The position numbers and the translations under genes were made by a program. A model generated the notes under the pieces. The model was not told where the DNA came from. It made no database searches and was given only the letters and a program-made list of their open reading frames with translations. This document shows, piece by piece, positions 1 through 7,104 of a stretch of DNA of 64,000 bases. Origin of the DNA: RGIG4097 sp937885645 (GTDB lineage Bacteria > Bacillota > Clostridia > Christensenellales > CAG-917); NCBI GenBank assembly GCA_937885645.1, contig CALABJ010000017.1, positions 62,001 through 126,000 on the forward strand, given 5' to 3'. Positions within the stretch are counted from its first letter, which is position 1. Every line of letters begins with the position of its first letter.

Positions 1-160
1 ATTCAGCAAGAGCTTTGACTTGTCTGTTTGACTTGCCTGTGCAGATGATGAAATAGTCTGCAACAACGGTGAGATGTTCAACGCTGAGGACGGTGATATC
101 CACTGCTCTACGTTCATCAAGTTCTTTGCAAATTAAGTTTTTGAGTTGGTTAGATTCCAT
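1..160 (-). CDS. rsfS: Ribosomal silencing factor RsfS, C-terminus cut by window edge
   Basis: The reverse strand from an ATG at 158-160 reads MESNQLKNLICKELDERR and continues into ADYFIICTGKSNRQVKAL, the conserved core of the RsfS/Iojap family. RsfS binds ribosomal protein uL14 and blocks joining of the ribosomal subunits when nutrients are short. About 53 residues are visible; roughly half the protein lies beyond position 1. A possible ribosome binding site (TAGGAG on the minus strand) sits just upstream of the ATG. It follows the NadD-YqeK gene on the same strand after 37 bases, the usual nadD-yqeK-rsfS order in Firmicutes. Confidence 0.9.
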   Translation of the reverse strand, partial: MESNQLKNLICKELDERRAVDITVLSVEHLTVVADYFIICTGKSNRQVKALAE

Positions 161-197
161 ATTTCTCCTATTTGCACAATGGTTTGTGCCGATTTCA

Positions 198-1322
198 TTA
201 TAAATAGCATTTCACCGCTTCAAGGGTCAGCGGGTAAATGGGGTTTCCTTTTTTCAAGAGTTTGTCGTATGTGTATTGAAGCACAGCTTTGAATCCTTCT
301 TCAAAATCTTCATCGCCAATTTCTCTAAGTTTGGGGATAGGATCATACATTCTGTCGTATGAAGTGCTGTCCGCAGTGTAGATGAGTTTTTGAAGGACTG
401 TCATATCCTTGCAAGCTGTTGTGTGGACAAGGATTGCATCAAGAACATCTTTGTCCGCCACGCCAAAATCTCTTTCCGCCTTTTTTGCACCTAAAAATTG
501 ATGCATAACCGGGGTGTCGATTGAGTCCTCTGGTATGACTAGACCATCTGAAGATGGTCTTTCCTTTGCATTGTCGTGAAGAACCGCCGATTTGAAGACC
601 TTTTCAAAGTCTTGCTTCAAGTTGTGAGCACTGTTGAGGTGCACTGCTCGCAGCACCACGTTTTTGGTGTGGTTGTAAAGTTCAGCACTTTGATACGTTT
701 TGAGTTTTTCAAGCCAAGGCTTGTATTTGTCCGCAAGGTGGTTGTCCATAATGTACTCATAGACTTCATCAGCGACACCCTCAGGCTTTTCACCAAGAAG
801 AAGTATGGCTTTGATTTCTGATGAGGACACACTACTTCCATCAAAATCAATGGGGATAAATTCTCCGCCAAATTTTTCAGCGACTTGAGCGACTTTTTCC
901 TCAATATCGTCATAGCCTTCTCTGCCTACAACGGCTATCGGGCAAGCGGAGGCAACCTCTTCGGGTTTGTGCCAAGTATGAAAGTGCTCAAGGCTATCTC
1001 CCCCGATTAGATACACAATTTCGCCATATTTTTCCTTGAGAAGAGGCAGGACTTCACTGGAGTAATTGTGTTCATATCCTGCGACCGCTCTATCATATTC
1101 TATGGTGTCGATGACAACTTCGTCCGCACAACCTTCAAAAGCCAACTTTGAAAGTGCCACTCTGTCCTCAAATGACAAAAATCCACCACTCTTGTGAGGC
1201 GGACAATGGGTTGGGACTATGACAAGCCTTTTTGCACCCAATTTGTCTATGACAAACTTGGTGAGACGGCTGTGTTCAAGGTGAGGGGGATCAAATGCTC
1301 CCCCAAAGACGATAGTTTTCAT
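198..1322 (-). CDS. nadD: Fused nicotinate-nucleotide adenylyltransferase (NadD) and YqeK-like HD hydrolase
   Basis: Residues 1 to about 195 are NadD: the nucleotidyltransferase motif GGAFDPPHLEH lies at about 7-17 and the C-terminal VSSSEIK at about 166. NadD adenylates nicotinate mononucleotide to deamido-NAD in the cytoplasm. Residues from about 210 to 374 are a YqeK-like HD domain (HTKNV, VLHDNAK, HQFLGA, HTTAC, IYTAD in order); YqeK proteins hydrolyse diadenosine tetraphosphate. The two are separate neighbouring genes in Bacillus, and here they form one 374-residue frame without an internal stop. The HD domain keeps its metal-binding His-Asp pair, so both halves are probably active. The gene precedes rsfS on the same strand. 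Confidence 0.9.
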   Translation of the reverse strand: MKTIVFGGAFDPPHLEHSRLTKFVIDKLGAKRLVIVPTHCPPHKSGGFLSFEDRVALSKLAFEGCADEVVIDTIEYDRAVAGYEHNYSSEVLPLLKEKYGEIVYLIGGDSLEHFHTWHKPEEVASACPIAVVGREGYDDIEEKVAQVAEKFGGEFIPIDFDGSSVSSSEIKAILLLGEKPEGVADEVYEYIMDNHLADKYKPWLEKLKTYQSAELYNHTKNVVLRAVHLNSAHNLKQDFEKVFKSAVLHDNAKERPSSDGLVIPEDSIDTPVMHQFLGAKKAERDFGVADKDVLDAILVHTTACKDMTVLQKLIYTADSTSYDRMYDPIPKLREIGDEDFEEGFKAVLQYTYDKLLKKGNPIYPLTLEAVKCYL

Positions 1323-1398
1323 AGGATTATTATATCAAAATATCGCAAAAATTCAATAGTTGCCGTAAAACTTGTGAAACATTTTCATATTAAACTTT

Positions 1399-1410
1399 GA
1401 ACAAATGTTC
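1399..1410. promoter_or_regulatory. LexA/SOS-box-like palindrome
   Basis: GAACAAATGTTC is a perfect match to the Gram-positive SOS-box core GAAC-RNRY-GTTC. It lies in the 203-base gap between the divergent nadD-yqeK gene (minus) and the membrane protein gene starting at 1526 or 1577 (plus). LexA binding here is inference; no lexA gene is in the window. The rest of the gap is AT-rich with no other clear signal. Confidence 0.4.
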
Positions 1411-1525
1411 AAATCCGCATACGATAGAACTATTTTGTCAAATGATGTAACTGGTTCTCTACTATGCAAATCTACGCATACATAATAGCAAATGTGCAAA
1501 CATACATAAAAGAAAGAAAATTAAT

Positions 1526-2446
1526 TTGCAACGTACAAAAAAGAATAATTTTCTCCGCCCTGTCAAAAATCATTGTATGGCGAAAATAACAGACTTTTTC
1601 AGTGTCAGCGTGCTTCTTGCATTTTTGACTTTTACGTGGGCAGGGCTTCTTCTTGACAACATCGTTTTGGCGGTGGTGGTTGCCGTCACGGTGACTGCGG
1701 TTTTTGTCACAATAATGGTGAAACTGCGAGGAAGAGAGGAGAAGCCCTATAAATATGACAGACTTGCTCTTGAATTGTCGGTGCGGGGTCCGTCATTTTT
1801 GGTTGAAATTTTGAAAAGTATTCTCAAAAATAGGGTTTTTGAGAGTGGTTTTAACTTTATTTGCCTTGAAAACGTGCTGATTTTGGCTTGTTTTAAGTTT
1901 TCAAACGTTTCTCTTGCGGATGTCCCAAACATCTATTCAACTGCAGTAAAATACAACAAAACACGGGTTTTTCTCCTATCTAGAGGTGTTGAAAGAAAGG
2001 CCTTGCGCCTTCTTGAAACCTATGGGATTTTTGTCACAGTGGTGAAAATAAAGCAGATTTATCGCCTTCTTAAAAAGCATAATGCCCTGCCTGATTTGAC
2101 CAAAAAAAAGACTTTTAGCGTGAAAGATATTCTTTCTCTTTTGCTGTCAAAAGGCAACACAAAGGGATTGATTTTTTCAGGCGCAGTGCTCATCGTCACT
2201 GCCTTTTTCACACCTCTCAAAATCTATTATTTAGTGTTTGGCAGTGTTGCCCTTCTCCTTGCCATTTTGACATTGACACCCCTTGGCAAGGATAATCTTG
2301 GTGCAACTTGGAAACTGAAAGACGTGTTTGGCGGTGAAAGCACCGCTGACACTGCCCTAGACAATCTTGTTGAGGGAAAGGACAATTTTGAAAAAACTGA
2401 GGAAAATGAAGAAAACGACCAAAACGACAAAATTCCTCCCCATTGA
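1526..2446 (+). CDS. Membrane protein of unknown function with four predicted membrane segments
   Basis: The 306-residue product is not recognised. Two hydrophobic segments lie at about residues 25-65 and two more at about 210-252. Between them is a soluble domain of about 140 residues (from YDRLALELSV to LPDLTKK) with alternating hydrophobic strands such as VLILACFKF and TRVFLLSRG. That arrangement would fit a nuclease-like alpha/beta fold, but no catalytic motif is certain. The tail is acidic and Asn-rich. The start is uncertain: the longest frame begins with TTG at 1526 behind a weak AGAAAG; an ATG at 1577 (MAKITDFF) removes 17 residues. A LexA-like palindrome lies upstream. Confidence 0.7.
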   Translation: MQRTKKNNFLRPVKNHCMAKITDFFSVSVLLAFLTFTWAGLLLDNIVLAVVVAVTVTAVFVTIMVKLRGREEKPYKYDRLALELSVRGPSFLVEILKSILKNRVFESGFNFICLENVLILACFKFSNVSLADVPNIYSTAVKYNKTRVFLLSRGVERKALRLLETYGIFVTVVKIKQIYRLLKKHNALPDLTKKKTFSVKDILSLLLSKGNTKGLIFSGAVLIVTAFFTPLKIYYLVFGSVALLLAILTLTPLGKDNLGATWKLKDVFGGESTADTALDNLVEGKDNFEKTEENEENDQNDKIPPH

Positions 2447-2521
2447 AAATAAATTGCGAAAACTGCTTGCACAATGCCCCATATACCATTAAAATGGTAA
2501 AAAACAATATCAAGGTGCATT

Positions 2522-3688
2522 ATGTATTCAGTCTATCTCAAAAAAGGTGAAGAAAAACGTATTCTCAACGGACACTCTTGGGTGTATGCCAATGAAGTGG
2601 CAAAAATTGAAGGCAAAGACAAAAACGGCTCTCTTGCCTCAGTTTTCACCCACGACGGCAGATTTATCGGCAAAGGATACATCAATCACCTGAGCAAAAT
2701 CCTTGTGCGCATATTCATACGCGATGAAAATCAAGTTGACGACAAGGCATTTTATCTTGAAAGACTGAAAAATGCAGACGATTTCCGCAAAAATCTTGGA
2801 TACGACAACTGCTATCGTATGGTTTTTGCTGAGGCAGACGATATCCCAGCCCTCATCGTTGACAAATATGACGAATATCTGTCAGTGCAATTCCTGTCAC
2901 TTGGCATTGACAAAATGAAGAAATTGATTGTTGAGTGCCTTGTTGACCTCTTTGCACCTAAGGGAATTTATGAGCGCAGCGACGTTGCAGTCCGCGTAAA
3001 AGAAGGTCTCACAGAAACAAAAGGCGTCATTTACGGTGAAGTACCCGACCGCATAATCATCACTGAAAATGGCTTGAAAATGGCCGTTGACGTGAAAAAT
3101 GGTCAAAAAACAGGTTATTTCCTTGACCAAAAGGAAAATAGATATGCTGCACGAAGATACTGCAAGGACGGCGAAGTCCTTGACTGCTTCTGCAATTCTG
3201 GTGGTTTTTCACTTAACTGCGCAACTGTGGCAAAATCAGTCACTGCTGTGGACGTATCTCGCACCGCCCTTGACAGCGTTGAAGAAAATGCTTCTCTCAA
3301 CAATCTTACAAATGTAAGAACCTTGCAAGGAGACGTTTTTGAGGTTTTGCGCAACTATCGTAAAGAAAACAAGGTCTTTGACCTTGTAATCCTTGACCCT
3401 CCTGCCTTTTGCAAGAGTGCTTCCGAGGTGAAAGACGCATATCGCGGATATAAGGACATCAACGTGCTTGGTATGAAGTTGGTGCGCTCAGGTGGATTTT
3501 TGATCTCTGCATCTTGTTCACACTATATGACCTTGCCCCTCTTTGAAAAGATGCTGGCAGAATCCGCAAAAGAAAGTGGCCGTAGAGTCCGTCAAATTGA
3601 AATCAAAACTCAAGCCCCTGATCACCCCGCACTTGTCAACGCTGAAGAAACCAGTTATCTCAAATTCTTCGTCCTGCAAGTGTTGTAA
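2522..3688 (+). CDS. rlmI: Class I rRNA (cytosine-C5)-methyltransferase, RlmI family
   Basis: The 388-residue protein has an N-terminal PUA domain (VYLKKGEEKRILNGHSWVYA), the RlmI-type linker domain and a C-terminal Rossmann methyltransferase. The SAM-binding region reads VLDCFCNSGGFSLNCA and the catalytic-type motif is LDPPAFCKS, followed by SCSHYM with the conserved cysteine. RlmI methylates C1962 of 23S rRNA at C5 in Escherichia coli; the target here is inferred. An AAGGTG ribosome binding site precedes the ATG. A bidirectional terminator follows the stop codon. Confidence 0.85.
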   Translation: MYSVYLKKGEEKRILNGHSWVYANEVAKIEGKDKNGSLASVFTHDGRFIGKGYINHLSKILVRIFIRDENQVDDKAFYLERLKNADDFRKNLGYDNCYRMVFAEADDIPALIVDKYDEYLSVQFLSLGIDKMKKLIVECLVDLFAPKGIYERSDVAVRVKEGLTETKGVIYGEVPDRIIITENGLKMAVDVKNGQKTGYFLDQKENRYAARRYCKDGEVLDCFCNSGGFSLNCATVAKSVTAVDVSRTALDSVEENASLNNLTNVRTLQGDVFEVLRNYRKENKVFDLVILDPPAFCKSASEVKDAYRGYKDINVLGMKLVRSGGFLISASCSHYMTLPLFEKMLAESAKESGRRVRQIEIKTQAPDHPALVNAEETSYLKFFVLQVL

Positions 3689-3704
3689 TCAAAACAAAGC
3701 AACA

Positions 3705-3730
3705 AAAAAGACCGCACTTGCGGTCTTTTT
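3705..3730. terminator. Bidirectional intrinsic terminator
   Basis: AAAAAGACCGC and GCGGTCTTTTT pair perfectly around an ACTT loop, with A and T runs on both sides. It can end rlmI (plus) and the small gene at 3731-3976 (minus). Confidence 0.85.
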
Positions 3731-3976
3731 TTATTGCAATCTGCCATAATCGTTCCACTCCCCATACATTTTGCCTTGCTTTGTTTCTTCCACAAGTCGT
3801 TTCAAGGCCTTTTCATAGCCCTCTGGGTTGCGACTTTTGTAAAATGCCACGTTGTAGGCACGCACCCTTTGATATAGTGGCGGAAATGACGTGAATTTGT
3901 CCCATAGACCTGCATCTTTCAAAGTATTCACTATGTCGGGGTCAAAAACGCAAAAAAGGTGCGTAATACGCTTCAC
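3731..3976 (-). CDS. Small conserved-looking protein, possibly a truncated remnant
   Basis: An 81-residue frame begins with GTG at 3976 and has no convincing ribosome binding site. The sequence DKFTSFPPLYQRVRAYNVAF followed by YEKALKRLVEETKQGKMYG looks like a folded helical C-terminal domain. It faintly recalls the C-terminal helices of YdeI/OmpD-associated proteins, but this is weak. The lipoprotein gene ends only 9 bases upstream on the same strand, so it could be translated from that transcript. Alternatively it is the surviving end of a longer gene. Confidence 0.45.
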   Translation of the reverse strand: MKRITHLFCVFDPDIVNTLKDAGLWDKFTSFPPLYQRVRAYNVAFYKSRNPEGYEKALKRLVEETKQGKMYGEWNDYGRLQ

Positions 3977-3985
3977 AAGGATAAA

Positions 3986-4441
3986 TCAAAATAAAGATTT
4001 ATTATCGTTAACATACTTTATGATGTTTTTTAAGCCATCATCAAACGATAAAAATGTTTTATCTTGATTTTTTATTTCGGCAACATAGTAGAACGTTGAA
4101 TCCATATAGATCAAGGTTGAGCATTTTACAGTAATTCTATCGCCCTCGCATATCTCTTCTTTTGCAAGGACTTTGCTGAGAACATTACAGTTATCGCCCA
4201 CTAATTCTAGTACGATTTTTTCACTATTCGCTTCGGATAAATCAAAAGCTGATTTGTCCTCAATGGAAACATACAGATAAATCCGGTTGTCGACTTCTTT
4301 ATATGAGCAAAACGTTGCCTCGATATCATGATAATTATCTCCATCGCTAAGATGTTCTCGCATAATCCTATTATAACCGCTACAAGCGGTCATGCTTAGC
4401 AACAGGATAATTATAATTCCAAGGAATAATAATCTTTTCAT
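3986..4441 (-). CDS. Putative lipoprotein of unknown function
   Basis: A 151-residue protein with a classic lipoprotein signal: MKR, a hydrophobic stretch to residue 17, and a lipobox ending MTAC with Cys20 as the predicted lipidated residue. The mature part is mostly short beta-strand-like segments (IYLYVSIED, KIVLELVGD, TFYYVAEIKN) and fits a small beta-sandwich on the outer face of the membrane. AAGGAGA upstream supports the ATG at 4441. No family is recognised. Confidence 0.7.
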   Translation of the reverse strand: MKRLLFLGIIIILLLSMTACSGYNRIMREHLSDGDNYHDIEATFCSYKEVDNRIYLYVSIEDKSAFDLSEANSEKIVLELVGDNCNVLSKVLAKEEICEGDRITVKCSTLIYMDSTFYYVAEIKNQDKTFLSFDDGLKNIIKYVNDNKSLF

Positions 4442-4601
4442 TTTGCATTCTCCTTTGCTGTATTGATAGAAGAAATAAGCAATATTCTAATGCTCGTGCA
4501 AGCAGAATCAAACGCTTTGTACTCACTTTCGTCAATTAAGTATATCTTATTTTTCTTCGTTAGTCAATGAAGCATTGCCGCTGGCAATATGAAGCGAAGC
4601 G

Positions 4602-4903
4602 GCGTCCTCAGGGATTCGTAAGATAGCAAGGCGGTGAACTTGTTCATTTAGCCGAGCGTCAGCCGGGAAACCGGGTTCGTATGCGGAGCATAGTGCGCCA
4701 GCACAAAGACCTAGGCAAAGAAAAAACCACCGATGTTTCGGTGGTTTTTGGTGCGTCCTCAGGGATTCGTAAAATAGCAAGGCGGTAAACTTGTTCATTT
4801 AGCCGAGCGTCAGCCGGGAAACCGGGTTCGTATGCGAAGCATAGTGCGCCAGCACAAAGACCTGAGTAAAGAAAAAACCACCGATGTTTCGGTGGTTTTT
4901 GGT
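4602..4903. repeat. Two tandem 151-bp units behind tRNA-Lys, each ending in a copy of the tRNA 3' end
   Basis: GCGTCCTCAGGGATTCG, which is the 3' end of tRNA-Lys read on the plus strand, occurs at 4602, 4753 and 4904, exactly 151 bases apart; the last is the real tRNA. Each unit also carries the tRNA terminator (ACCACC/GGTGGT hairpin) and a core with short hairpins (GTGC/GCAC, TATGC/GCATA-type, CCGG/CCGG). The two units differ at a few positions. The interval 4442-4601 holds the lipoprotein leader and AT-rich sequence with nothing recognisable. Confidence 0.9.
4871..4899 (-). terminator. Terminator of tRNA-Lys
   Basis: Read on the minus strand, AAAACCACCGAAACATCGGT is followed by GGTTTTTTC immediately after the encoded CCA of tRNA-Lys. 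The same hairpin recurs one 151-bp unit further on, at about 4721-4750. Confidence 0.8.
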
Positions 4904-4975
4904 GCGTCCTCAGGGATTCGAACCCGGGACCCACTGATTAAGAGTCAGTTGCTCTACCAGCTGAGCTAAGGACGC
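4900..4975 (-). tRNA. tRNA-Lys (anticodon CTT)
   Basis: A 76-nt cloverleaf with acceptor stem GCGTCCT/AGGACGC, D arm AGCTCAGCTGGTAGAGC, anticodon loop CTCTTAA giving CTT, T arm GGGTTCGAATCCC and encoded CCA. Confidence 0.95.
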
Positions 4976-4991
4976 ACGGTTTATGGGTCTG

Positions 4992-5066
4992 TGGAGCGGG
5001 AGACGGGATTCGGACCCGCGACTTTCACCTTGGCAAGGTGACACTCTACCACTGAGTCACTCCCGC
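4992..5066 (-). tRNA. tRNA-Gly (anticodon GCC)
   Basis: A 75-nt cloverleaf: acceptor GCGGGAG/CTCCCGC, anticodon loop containing GCC between CACCT and AGGTG, T arm CGGGTCCGAATCCCG, encoded CCA. It lies 16 bases upstream of tRNA-Lys on the same strand and is probably co-transcribed with it. An identical copy lies at 44135-44209. Confidence 0.95.
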
Positions 5067-5150
5067 ACAGCATTGATAACTATATCACTCAAATCGAAAA
5101 AATGCAACTATATTTTCACATAATTTTCAAAATTTTCATCAAATATTTCA

Positions 5151-5183
5151 TTGACTTTACTTTTTGTTGGTTTATGATATAAT
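5151..5183 (+). promoter_or_regulatory. Promoter of tRNA-Leu(TAG)
   Basis: TTGACT at 5151 and TATGAT at 5173 are separated by 16 bases. An overlapping alternative is TTTACT at 5156 with TATAAT at 5178, also 16 bases apart. Both place the start a few bases before the tRNA at 5193. Confidence 0.6.
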
Positions 5184-5192
5184 AGTTGACAC

Positions 5193-5275
5193 GCAGTTGT
5201 GGCGAAATTGGCAGACGCGCTGGATTTAGGTTCCAGTGGGCAACCGTATGGGTTCAAGTCCCTTCAACTGCACCA
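5193..5275 (+). tRNA. tRNA-Leu (anticodon TAG)
   Basis: An 83-nt class II tRNA: acceptor GCAGTTG/CAACTGC, anticodon loop TTTAGGT between CTGGA and TCCAG, variable arm GGGCAACCGTATG, T arm GGTTCAAGTCCC and encoded CCA. Confidence 0.95.
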
Positions 5276-5306
5276 AAACACCGGGTTTATGCTCGGTGTT
5301 TTTTTG
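5276..5306 (+). terminator. Terminator of tRNA-Leu(TAG)
   Basis: AACACCG and CGGTGTT pair around a short loop, followed by a run of T. Confidence 0.75.
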
Positions 5307-5439
5307 TTGTGGGACTTTGTGCTTTCAGCACCACGCTACGCGTGTGAACCCATACTGTATGGCTGGCGCTCGTTCCTTTGTGCAAGCACAACCTCTCACT
5401 ATTACGCTCACTCCGTTCTCTACAAGTCCCTTCATCTGC
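5307..5439 (+). repeat. Hairpin-rich element behind tRNA-Leu(TAG), ending in a copy of the tRNA 3' end
   Basis: CAAGTCCCTTCAACTGC of the tRNA (5255-5271) recurs at 5423-5439 with one change (CATCTGC), 168 bases further on. Between them is a core starting GGGACTTTGTGC with hairpins GTGCT/AGCAC, CACGC/GCGTG and CCATAC/GTATGG, ending GGCTGGCGCTCG. Its order and flanking words match the core of the tRNA-Lys units on the other strand (GGTCTTTGTGC, GGCTGACGCTCG). No coding frame is supported. Confidence 0.75.
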
Positions 5440-5523
5440 TCTTTTCAATAATGTAAATATTGTATATTTACTATTCGGGAAAGTTGTGGTAAAATTGTTG
5501 TATATCATAAACGTGAGGTCATT

Positions 5524-6762
5524 ATGAAAACTGTCGCTTGTATCGGCGTTGGCAACAGAGGGAGCAAATATCTCCTTGAACTCAAAATTTTCCATAAAAA
5601 AGAAGTCAAGCCTGTGGCTATATGTGATATTATCCCCGCAAAACTTGACCGCTTTGGCAAGAAATATAAAATCGCAAAGGATATGCGCTTTTCAAGCGAT
5701 GAGGACTTTTTCAATCGTGGTCCTATCGCAGACGGTCTTATCATCTCTACCCCTGACCGCGAACATTTCAAGCACGCAAAGCGTGCTCTTGAGGTGGGAT
5801 ACAAGATTATCCTCCTTGAAAAGCCTGTGTCAAAGGATATTGAGGAAACCAAGGAAATCGCTCGTCTTGCCGACGAAAAGGGCGCAAAGGTCATTGTGTG
5901 CCACGTGCTACGCTACTCCAACTATTATCTCACCTTGAAAAACGCTGCTGAAAGCGGTGCTCTTGGCAGAGTCATCTCAGTTGAGCAACGTGAAAACGTG
6001 GGATACTTCCACTTTGCACACAGCTACGTACGCGGTGAGTGGCACAACGAGGCGGACTCCTCCCCTTCAATCCTTGCAAAGTGCTGTCATGACCTTGACC
6101 TCATCTATTGGTTTGCTGGCTCAAAACCTGTGTCTGTGGACAGCTACGGCGACCTATTCTACTTCAACCGCAATAACGCACCCGCAGGCGCAACTGAATA
6201 TTGTATGCAAGGTTGCAAGTGTCAACGTAAATGCCCCTATGATGCGGAAGCATTTTATATCACCGACAACGTGTTTGAGGCAAAGTTCATCAAATATATG
6301 CCTACAACCGTCTTTGGCAAGCCCAACCCCACAAGAAAGGAGAAGCGTGAAATCCTCCGTACGGGTGCTTATGGCAAGTGCGTATTCCTCAACGACAACG
6401 ACGTGTGCGATCATCAAGAAGTGAATATCCTCTTTGAAAACGGCGTGTCTGGTCGCCTCACTATGACCGCTTTTGGTGAAAGATGTGAGCGTGAAACACG
6501 TATAGTTGGCACAAAGGGTGAAGTTGTGGCAAGAAAAGGCAAAATCGTCCTTGAACAATATGGCATCAAACGGAAAGTTTTGAGAAATCGTGACATTTGG
6601 TCTATGCTTGGGCATATTGAAGGTGATATCCGCACAGTTCATAGTTTTGCAAGCCTTCTGACAACTGGCAACACTGAGCATAAATACGTCACCTACATAA
6701 ACGACACAGTGGTGTCACATCAAATGGCACACGACGCTGAAATAAGCAGAAAAGCAAAATGA
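5524..6762 (+). CDS. Gfo/Idh/MocA-family oxidoreductase with an internal cysteine cluster
   Basis: The 412-residue protein has the N-terminal NAD(P)-binding Rossmann motif GVGNRG at 8-13 and the family motif EKP at 99-101, whose lysine normally acts in catalysis. The C-terminal part is the Gfo/Idh/MocA substrate-binding domain with the HDLDLIYW helix. Members oxidise or reduce sugars and cyclitols, but the substrate cannot be told. At about 227-237 lies CMQGCKCQRKC, four cysteines close together that could bind zinc or an iron-sulphur cluster; this is inference. GAGGT precedes the ATG, and the gene overlaps the ASCH gene by ATGA. Confidence 0.85.
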   Translation: MKTVACIGVGNRGSKYLLELKIFHKKEVKPVAICDIIPAKLDRFGKKYKIAKDMRFSSDEDFFNRGPIADGLIISTPDREHFKHAKRALEVGYKIILLEKPVSKDIEETKEIARLADEKGAKVIVCHVLRYSNYYLTLKNAAESGALGRVISVEQRENVGYFHFAHSYVRGEWHNEADSSPSILAKCCHDLDLIYWFAGSKPVSVDSYGDLFYFNRNNAPAGATEYCMQGCKCQRKCPYDAEAFYITDNVFEAKFIKYMPTTVFGKPNPTRKEKREILRTGAYGKCVFLNDNDVCDHQEVNILFENGVSGRLTMTAFGERCERETRIVGTKGEVVARKGKIVLEQYGIKRKVLRNRDIWSMLGHIEGDIRTVHSFASLLTTGNTEHKYVTYINDTVVSHQMAHDAEISRKAK

Positions 6763-7103
6763 TGACTTACGAAATGAATTTGAATCGTCAGCCCTTTGAT
6801 ATGATAAAGAGCGGACGAAAAACGATTGAACTCCGCCTAAATGACGAAAAGAGAAAAAACATTGTGGCGGGAGATAAGATAATGTTCACCTCTCCTGATG
6901 GTGACACAATGCTTTGCATTGTGAAACACGTCCACAACTTTCCTACTTTCAAGGAATTGTATGAAAATCTGCCCCTTGACAAATGTGGCTATCTGCCTGA
7001 GGAAATCCCCACCGCTTCATACAAGGATATGGAAGAATACTACCCTATTGAAAAACAAGAAAAGCACTCAGTGCTTGGCATTGAAATAGCCCTCATCAAC
7101 TGA
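6759..7103 (+). CDS. ASCH-domain protein
   Basis: The 114-residue protein begins NLNRQPFDMIKSGRKTIELR, the typical start of ASCH domains, with the conserved Lys-Thr-Ile-Glu-x-Arg pattern and a following small barrel (GDKIMFTSPDGD). ASCH proteins share the PUA-like fold and are thought to bind RNA or modified bases. The start codon overlaps the stop of the oxidoreductase gene (ATGA), and the next gene begins one base after the stop, so the three genes form one operon. Its partner or substrate is unknown. Confidence 0.8.
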   Translation: MMTYEMNLNRQPFDMIKSGRKTIELRLNDEKRKNIVAGDKIMFTSPDGDTMLCIVKHVHNFPTFKELYENLPLDKCGYLPEEIPTASYKDMEEYYPIEKQEKHSVLGIEIALIN

Positions 7104-7104
7104 T

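Noticed and set aside
4547..4934. Open frames on the minus strand through the tRNA-Lys repeats (83 and 91 codons, sharing SLRTHQKPPKHRWFF)
   Set aside because: They run through the tRNA 3' ends and the terminator hairpins and repeat only because the DNA repeats; no ribosome binding site.
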